A model generated the notes under the pieces. It was not told the origin of the DNA. It did no database searches and saw only the letters and a list, made by a program, of their open reading frames with translations. This document shows positions 58,119 to 64,000 of a stretch of 64,000 nucleotides of DNA, in pieces. The stretch is from NCBI GenBank assembly GCA_033964015.1, contig CM066922.1, positions 24,414,507 through 24,478,506 on the forward strand, given 5' to 3'. The stretch comes from Scolanthus callimorphus (Eukaryota > Cnidaria > Anthozoa > Actiniaria > Edwardsiidae). Every line of letters starts with the position of its first letter. Position 1 is the stretch's first letter. The translations under genes and the position numbers were made by a program.

Positions 58119-58346
58119 GTTTTATCCAAACGTTGATTCTGGCTCATGACATTTCTTGTTATTCAATAACACAGAAGGGTACTCATGCCTAGGCAGGTAT
58201 CACATAAATCAAAACAAACCATTTCGGAGAAAGAGACTTTGACTTAGTTCTCTTTCGGCTGTGTATACAGACGGATGAAATAAGTTATCTTTCGCTCAGC
58301 TCTGCACTTTTTTCTGCTTTTTCGTTGACCAAACATTTATATAACT

Positions 58347-59498
58347 ATGTCAGGGTTTTCAGACGCAGGACTTCCAAAATCTGGAGAGCGCCCTGAAATG
58401 GCGGAAAATCCTGCAATCCCGGAAGACAGTCCGCCTCAGGCAGACGAAGTGAAAAATGTTCATGAGACTCACGGAAAAACCGAGAAAGTTGAATCTGCGA
58501 AGGGTCCAGCATTGGACCCGGAAGAAAGGAAAGAATCTAAACAGCGGGGAGACGAAGTGAAAGAAAATGAGACTCGTGGCAATACCGGCAAAGTTGATAT
58601 CCCTGCTATTTTTTTAAAAAGAAAGCGAGTGTTTTTTTGTGTGCTCGGTATAGCTGCTTTGGTTTTGGTCAGTACGGGTTTCCTGAAGTCTAATGCAGTT
58701 ATAAGGCTCAGCAATGCCATTTCGACTTGTTTGACGAAAAACATTAACGAATGTTTTAACGCTACTCTAGAATGCTTGACTGGCATCATGAGTCTTGTAC
58801 AAAATCCTGGCAAAGCAATTGTTATTCGTAAAAATGAAAAACTCAAAAAAGAAGTTGTAGACTATGAGAATGATGCACACGAGCTGACAGAAGGCGACGA
58901 AACTAGAGCGCAGGAGTTTCTGAATACATTAAGATTCTCGAAATACGAGGAAAACAATCTCTGTGACCTTCTGGAAGGACTTCCAGTTGAATACTTTGAC
59001 GATGCGATGGATGAAATTGCGGATATGACAAACATGCCGGATGTTCTGAGACGAAGGATGAAGAGGTCGAAGAGACTGAAGGATGGAAGTGTGACGGCAG
59101 TTGATAGGAAACAGTTCATTTCAAAGGATGGGAGCATGGTTTTCGGGAGAATTGCAGCAATTCGCAGGGAAGGACTTATTGATATTGTGTATTCATTACA
59201 TTCTTTGAAGTACGAGTTGAAGGATGTACAGCCCAACCCGGAAAACGCAAAGAAGATGGGAGGATTTTTTAGCAGTGTGAAGGATGAGGAAACGGGCGTG
59301 ATGAAGCCAGACGAGATAACCTTTCAACTGCGAAATGACTTAGAGACTTTCTTTGAAAAACAGGCCATCCGAGGTTTCATAAAAAAATGTAAGTACATTT
59401 TGAAAACATTAAAAAGCGATGATATTATAGCAAAGCTTGGCGTTCAGCAGGATGGGGAAGCCTTCAAAGTACCTCCATCCAAAGGCAAAGGACGATGA
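58347..59498 (+). CDS. Unrecognised single-pass membrane protein (383 residues, intronless)
   Basis: An intact ORF, not overlapping any repeat, with codon texture unlike the surrounding elements. Residues 1-90 are hydrophilic and acidic, with a duplicated motif (ADEVKNVHETHGKTEKVE about 32-49 and GDEVKENETRGNTGKVD about 68-84). A basic stretch KRKR (91-94) precedes one hydrophobic helix about 95-113. The rest (114-383) is charged and mostly helix-like, with KNEKLKKEVVDYENDAHEL at 162-180 (possible coiled coil), a basic patch RRRMKRSKR at 235-243, and a compact segment SKDGSMVFGRIAAIRREGLI (259-278). The end is lysine-rich. There is no signal peptide, so the topology may be either way. I do not recognise the family; I suspect a lineage-restricted cnidarian protein. 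Confidence 0.8.
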   Translation: MSGFSDAGLPKSGERPEMAENPAIPEDSPPQADEVKNVHETHGKTEKVESAKGPALDPEERKESKQRGDEVKENETRGNTGKVDIPAIFLKRKRVFFCVLGIAALVLVSTGFLKSNAVIRLSNAISTCLTKNINECFNATLECLTGIMSLVQNPGKAIVIRKNEKLKKEVVDYENDAHELTEGDETRAQEFLNTLRFSKYEENNLCDLLEGLPVEYFDDAMDEIADMTNMPDVLRRRMKRSKRLKDGSVTAVDRKQFISKDGSMVFGRIAAIRREGLIDIVYSLHSLKYELKDVQPNPENAKKMGGFFSSVKDEETGVMKPDEITFQLRNDLETFFEKQAIRGFIKKCKYILKTLKSDDIIAKLGVQQDGEAFKVPPSKGKGR

Positions 59499-59629
59499 CT
59501 TTGTAAAGTAAAGCAAGTTCACGGCTTCCTAGTCTTCCTAGCTACGTACTAGAAAGTGCGTATCTCGAGACTACAAAATTATTATGAACGTCGAAAGCTG
59601 TCATTTTGGCAAGTACTAAGGTCCTCGGT

Positions 59630-59686
<57 letters not shown>

Positions 59687-60413
59687 CACTGATTTTTAGT
59701 AGGGGTGTGTCGCCAAGGTCTCCAAAGCCTGACCCTGTCAGATCAAAACTCCCCGTTTTTATACCCTACCGTAGACCTACGGTTAAAATTGTATAACCGT
59801 ACCGCTGACCTGAAGTTAGTCACGCCACTAGGGTGGTCCAATTGGTCGCCATCAAAGCGGGATTTTTTGTTAATCATGAAAAGGTTTAAAATAAACCGCA
59901 TTCCACAACTTTGATCCAGATTCGTTTGAAAATATCAATAACATGGGGAGGGTCACATTTTTTTTTACCTAGGACTGGGGGAGGGTCACAATTTTTTTGT
60001 TATGTTCAAGTGAAGGGTCCTTATTTTTTTTAGCTTTGTTTGAAAAAAATGGGAGCCCTCCCCCCCCCCCCCCCCCCCCCCCCCCGGTAAATAATGACAC
60101 GTCCCTTACAGTGATACCTCAATTAAGCGGCCATCCTCTATTGAGCAGCCACTTTGTAAAATCCCAAAATGGCGTATTTGTCACTCCAAAGGACGGATAT
60201 TTTACCGCATGTAAACGGGGTCTAATATGAAGCAAACGCCGCGGGCTTTGTAATATTAAGTATCGGCTTCGGGGTACTTATGGAAAACGTGACTAGGTGT
60301 GTGCTACTACTCTTTGAGAAGCTGACCTTAAACCTGCAACTAAGTTCTATTCTGTATCCCTGTTCTAGGGAACTTACAAAAATCGCTACCCTGCTAGTTT
60401 GTATGACCATTGC
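59499..60413. other. Repeats after the 383-residue gene
   Basis: Contains a 53-base G run (59630-59682) followed by GGACTCCACTGATTTTTAGT (decayed GGGGGACTCCC-family end). A terminal fragment of the GGGACGTGTCATT family (about 59930-60103, ending GACACGTCCC then TTA) has a 26-base C run at 60060-60085. No gene. Confidence 0.6.
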
Positions 60414-60595
60414 CATAATTACACTTAGGGCCACTTTTTATTACATTTGGGGCCTTTATTACACTAAGGGCCAATTTTTATTACATTTGGGGCCTTTATT
60501 ACACTTAGGGCCATTTCTTATTACACTTGGGGACTTGGGGCGTTTATTACACTTAGGGCCACTTATTACATTTAGGGCTTCTACACACCTCTTGC
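60414..60595. repeat. Minisatellite TTACACTTAGGGCCA
   Basis: About seven degenerate copies of a 22-24 base unit (TTTATTACACTTAGGGCCAC and TTACATTTGGGGCC alternating). It produces the ORF 60280-60612. Confidence 0.85.
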
Positions 60596-60748
60596 AATTA
60601 ATTTTTTCCTAAAAATCGGATTCAATTACCGATATCTCGTGAAGTAATGGATGCATCATGGTAATATTTACTTTATATGTAATTCCAGAAGTTTTCCAAG
60701 CTTATTTCTTACTGTGACGTTCTCACGCGAACTTTGAACATGTAGATG

Positions 60749-62047
60749 TATAACGCAATCAATGGCATGCTATGCAACCTTATTCATACCTGCCAACTCT
60801 CCCGGTTTACGCGGGAGACTCCCGGTTTTGAGTCAAATCTCCCGGTCTCCCGGTTTTCACCGTAAATCTCCCGGGAAATCAAACTCGCTCAGTCAATTTC
60901 TGCATTACAACCAAGAGTAATCTACTCTTGTTAAAACCTACAGATTTTAAGCGAGCAACGTTTTTTCTTTCTTTCTTTTTTTTTTTTTTTTGGGGGGGGG
61001 GGGGGGTGAGACGAGGTTATGACAACATTTTCCCCTATCTCCCGGTTTTCACTTGTCCAAGGTTGGCAGGTATGCTTATTTATTTTTTGATTTGTTTATC
61101 TCACTTAATTAGAATAGCTAGCGAAACTCTATATCACGCACAAATATCACGCTTAAAGAATTCATGTTATCAGTTAGCCTAGTAATCGACCTATGTTTTT
61201 CTTGGAGTAAGAAGTTAATTTTGAAGTTGGAGTTTGGTATATTTGGAGTTACTTTTTGGAGCAGTTGTAGCACAGTTCTATATTTGTTACTTTTGATTTT
61301 TAGAAATTAATCTTTGTGTTGTATATTTATCAAGAGCTTGTATGTAATCTTTTATTGTTTATACCGCTTGTACTGTACATAACTGGCTTGTGTGCAAATA
61401 AAGTCCATAAAAACCCAGCCGTTGCCTGAGTACGGAAAGCGCTACACCATTTACTTTATATGTAATTCCAATGTATAACGCAATCAATAGCATGCTTAGT
61501 CTCCCTCGCAGCCCGTTCTTTGTGTCGGTCACGCAACGCTTCCCTGCGTGACCGAGGGAGAGGGAGGGAGGAGACTACCCTTTATCACCTCGACCCCAAA
61601 TCTCGGTCAGCTCACTGTGCCCTAATGCCCTAATAAACATCAAGAAGCAAGCTTTAAAACGCCCCAAGAGCTTGTTAAAGACCCTCGACAGAAACACGCA
61701 AATCGAGAAAGACTATAGAGGAGTTCATGGGTAAGATCATTGGTAAAGGCCGCGCATCCCAATCCCAATCTTCCTGTGGCGCACTTCGCAGTATATCATC
61801 CGAGAAAGAAGAAGTCATTGCTGCGCCCTACCAAGCTGATCCTGCTTCTACCCAAGGATGACGACATCCCCTAGCATAGCCGTCATGGATCGTTAGAAAC
61901 AAGAGAGTAGCGAATCATACAGAGTAATTACGATTAGAAAAGCAAGGATGACCAGTCATCCTTTTGGGCGAGGAGTGAGACGTTTGACGCGAATTTGTAT
62001 GTAACGCAATGAATAACGCAATCAATAGCATGCTATGCAACCTTATA
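60749..62047. repeat. Three copies of AACGCAATCAATAGCATGCT
   Basis: Near-identical 20-30 base segments at about 60753, 61473 and 62016. The first and third continue with ATGCAACCTTAT. This suggests local duplication of the region 5' to the acetyltransferase gene. 61075-62015 otherwise has no recognised gene; about 61500-61575 is a repeat with an inverted CGGTCACGCAACGCTTCCC module. Confidence 0.6.
60785..61074. mobile_element. TIR element CATACCTGCCAACTCTCCCGG with CTTATT target copy
   Basis: The ends CATACCTGCC and GGCAGGTATG are inverted. CTTATT occurs directly on both sides. The interior repeats CTCCCGGTTTT modules and has a T run joined to a G run (60970-61006). The undisrupted flank is seen at 62030-62052. 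Confidence 0.8.
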
Positions 62048-62063
62048 TCTCGCAAAGGAAGCG

Positions 62064-62946
62064 ATGGCGGCCGAAGTAATAGCTCGCCAAGCCGAAGAAT
62101 CGGATTACGAAGGCATTTTGAAAATATCTCGAGGGCTCTATAATGGCAATGACTACCTTCCTAAAGTCTTCCACTCCTGGTTATCGCACCCGACACGACG
62201 AATGGTCGTCCTAGAAGAGAACGGTGCCGTAGTAGGTTTTGTTGCAAGTCTCGTAAACAATGGCGGGACAACACTGTTTATTCAAGCCGTTCGAGTTGCT
62301 CCTTCTCACAGAGGTAGACGCCTTAGTTATAAAATAGTCGACGCTTTGCACGATAATAACAACGACAACTTGATCCATAGGTGAAGAAAGAATGGTTTGT
62401 TAATGCAGCAATGGGGAGCTACTTTGCGTCGGGTCTAGTTAAGACTTATGGGTTCTCAAGGGGATTATGCTTTGATGTGGTTCAAATAATGAACTAATAC
62501 GATTAACGAAGAACGAAGCTATCGAGTTTGTTAAAGACCAGCGGAATCGATGCCTTTTTCCGGGCAACATAGTTATGGTGGACTGGGAACTGTTTGAAAG
62601 AACGTATCTGGATGAAGACAAAGATATGGTATTTCTCAACGAGGATGTGGTTTATGTTGACAAGGAGTCAAGATCATTCAGTCATAGCCGTGAGTCCCCG
62701 CGAGCTGAAGCTACCGTCATTGATTGTATGATCTATGGAGAAGATGCAACTAATTACTCGGCACATGTAAGAGCTCAACTTGTTCATCATGTCATGTCCG
62801 CACAGAAATCACTGGCTTTCTTCTTCTCACATCCCACTCACGAAGAGAAGACCACATGTGCGAAACAGTTGCTTGAAGAGAGTGCTGCGCTGGGGAAGAA
62901 GGTTTTTGTCTGGACTAAAGCTATTTATGAGAAAAAATTTCCTTGA
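62064..62946 (+). CDS. NAT16/histidine N-acetyltransferase-like GNAT enzyme (single exon)
   Basis: A GNAT-fold acetyltransferase, closest in pattern to the NAT16 / histidine N-acetyltransferase group, which acetylates free histidine in fish lens. The N-terminus has RQAEESDYEGILKISRGLYN, DYLPKVFHSWLSHP, then the acetyl-CoA-binding strand/loop VRVAPSHRGRRLSYKIVDAL (the usual second glycine of the loop is R). It continues in the next frame with EWFVNAAMGSYFASGLVKTY, and then from about 62490 with NRCLFPGNIVMVDWELFERT to the stop at 62946. Two apparent one-base losses, at about 62380 and 62493, split it into three frames. Corrected length about 294 residues. The start ATG at 62064 has a good context (GCGATGG). 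Error or young pseudogene cannot be separated here. Confidence 0.85.
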
Positions 62947-62952
62947 TAGGAA

Positions 62953-63600
62953 GCCAGTAAGGGACGTGTCATTATTTACCGGGGGGGACCCTTAGGACCC
63001 TCCCCTTGAACATAACAAAAAAAAATGTGACCCTCCCCCAGTCGTAGGTAAAAAAAATTGGGACCCTCCCCCATGCAATTTATTTCTGAAAAACCTGTTA
63101 AGATAGACTATTGTCCAAGTGATGAAATGTCTCTTTCATTCTTCTTAATAACTACTTTTTTCTTACTTCTGTCATGGACCAGTCAATTGACATCACGGCC
63201 CCCCGATTTAACATTCACTAAGTGTTAATGTTACTATTTTCCCGGTTACCAGGGACATGGTCGTTGTTAAAGCTCAAGGCCCCCGGGACACTTTTTTTTT
63301 TTTAAACATGGCGAAACGCGCCTTATTTGATAAACCCATTTCATCAAGCCTCCAGAGAAAAGATAAACGTTTTATTTTCTGCGTGTAGTAAAAAGCCTGT
63401 TGGTTTTATTCTTCACGCGCTACAAATTATTGTTATTCATGTGCGTGAAGCGCAGCCCAAAAAACGAATTTCTATGCAGCTTGTAACGTCGAACTCACTT
63501 CTTTTGAACATATTGACTTGACTGCCAACCAGGCGTATCACTGGAGGGCTTTTGGGGGTTTTCATTTGTCCTTGCCAAGATACACATGCTTGTAACGACA
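62953..63600. mobile_element. GGGACGTGTCATTATTTA-family element, third copy
   Basis: Begins GGGACGTGTCATTATTTACC after TAA at 62950-62952, followed by the same interior as 50310-50540 and 51000-51420 (for example ATGTGCG, GTAACGTCGAA and CAAGATACAC in order). The right TIR is not seen. It starts a few bases after the acetyltransferase stop. Confidence 0.8.
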
Positions 63601-63763
63601 TTCGTACGCATTCCATTTAAGCTGCCTCGTACCCAGGCACGTTCTAGTGATTTTCGAGGCGAGAGCGACTGGGAGCGAGCTAGCTTCCCATGATGCATTG
63701 CGAAAACGAAACGTTCCCAAGATGCATTGCGCGCTCGCTACCAGAACACTCGCAAGAGGCTTT

Positions 63764-63862
63764 ATACTCTTACTTTCTGAACGAGTATAAAATATTTTAT
63801 CTCTAATCTACATTAATAACACAATACCAATTAGGAGAGAGCGTCTCTTTATTGATAGCTCA
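63764..63862. repeat. Dispersed repeat, copy 2
   Basis: Nearly identical to 47908-48011. Around it (63640-63720) two copies of GATGCATTGCG suggest a further small element. From here to the end of the window I see no gene. Confidence 0.75.
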
Positions 63863-64000
63863 CCTTCGAACTTTCAACATGATCAATAACATACTTATCT
63901 TGACCAAGCCTCGACAGTGCTGCTGTGTACTTAGGCTCTTTAAGCCGGGGAAATACGAGGCACAAAATCCCTCAACTTGTCGCGCAACATTGCTGCGTTG

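Noticed and set aside
57778..58119. 113-residue ORF
   Set aside because: Runs through the two arms of the Mutator-like foldback element.

Overview
This is eukaryotic (animal) nuclear DNA. Conserved genes are split by short GT-AG introns, and the rest is packed with retrotransposons, foldback/terminal-inverted-repeat (TIR) elements, minisatellites and long G or C runs. The gene families and the style of repeats suggest a cnidarian, most likely a stony coral; that is inference, and no species can be named from sequence alone. I see no operons, CRISPR arrays, rRNA genes or intact tRNA genes.

Region 1 (1-29.7 kb) is a three-unit tandem array of about 7.2 kb units, anchored at 21, 7296 and 15337, with a truncated fourth anchor at 29723. 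Each unit carries a minus-strand, single-exon family 92 glycosyltransferase gene (GT92), a 127-bp minisatellite, a 135-bp minisatellite and a 15-bp minisatellite. Only the third GT92 copy (27068-28405) is open end to end; the first two are broken. Unit 2 looks like a crossover hybrid of unit 3 and unit 1. Unit 3 is split by a 7.19-kb Ty3/gypsy element (15472-22663, minus strand), which is young by its LTRs but has broken reading frames. Unit 2 carries its own 1.09-kb TIR insertion containing a tRNA-like segment.

Region 2 (29.5-32 kb) holds a decayed BEL/Pao retrotransposon and a small TIR element inserted in a microsatellite.

Region 3 (32-55 kb) holds three housekeeping genes reconstructed exon by exon: mitochondrial tryptophanyl-tRNA synthetase (WARS2, minus, 32370-36692), the ESCRT-III subunit CHMP1 (plus, 41028-47315) and the Sin3-associated protein SAP18 (plus, 51961-54862). 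Between and inside them lie many TIR elements, some with clear target-site duplications, and a tandem array of AP-1/CRE/E-box-like sites at 37.0-37.6 kb.

Region 4 (55-64 kb) holds a Mutator-like foldback element with a 9-bp target duplication, an intact intronless gene for an unrecognised 383-residue single-pass membrane protein (58347-59498), and a single-exon acetyltransferase of the NAT16/histidine N-acetyltransferase type (62064-62946).

The coding exons of WARS2, SAP18, the acetyltransferase and CHMP1 show repeated single-base losses, mostly in short homopolymers, while splice sites and protein motifs on both sides are preserved. I read these mainly as assembly or sequencing errors, so frameshifts elsewhere in the window should be treated with the same caution.
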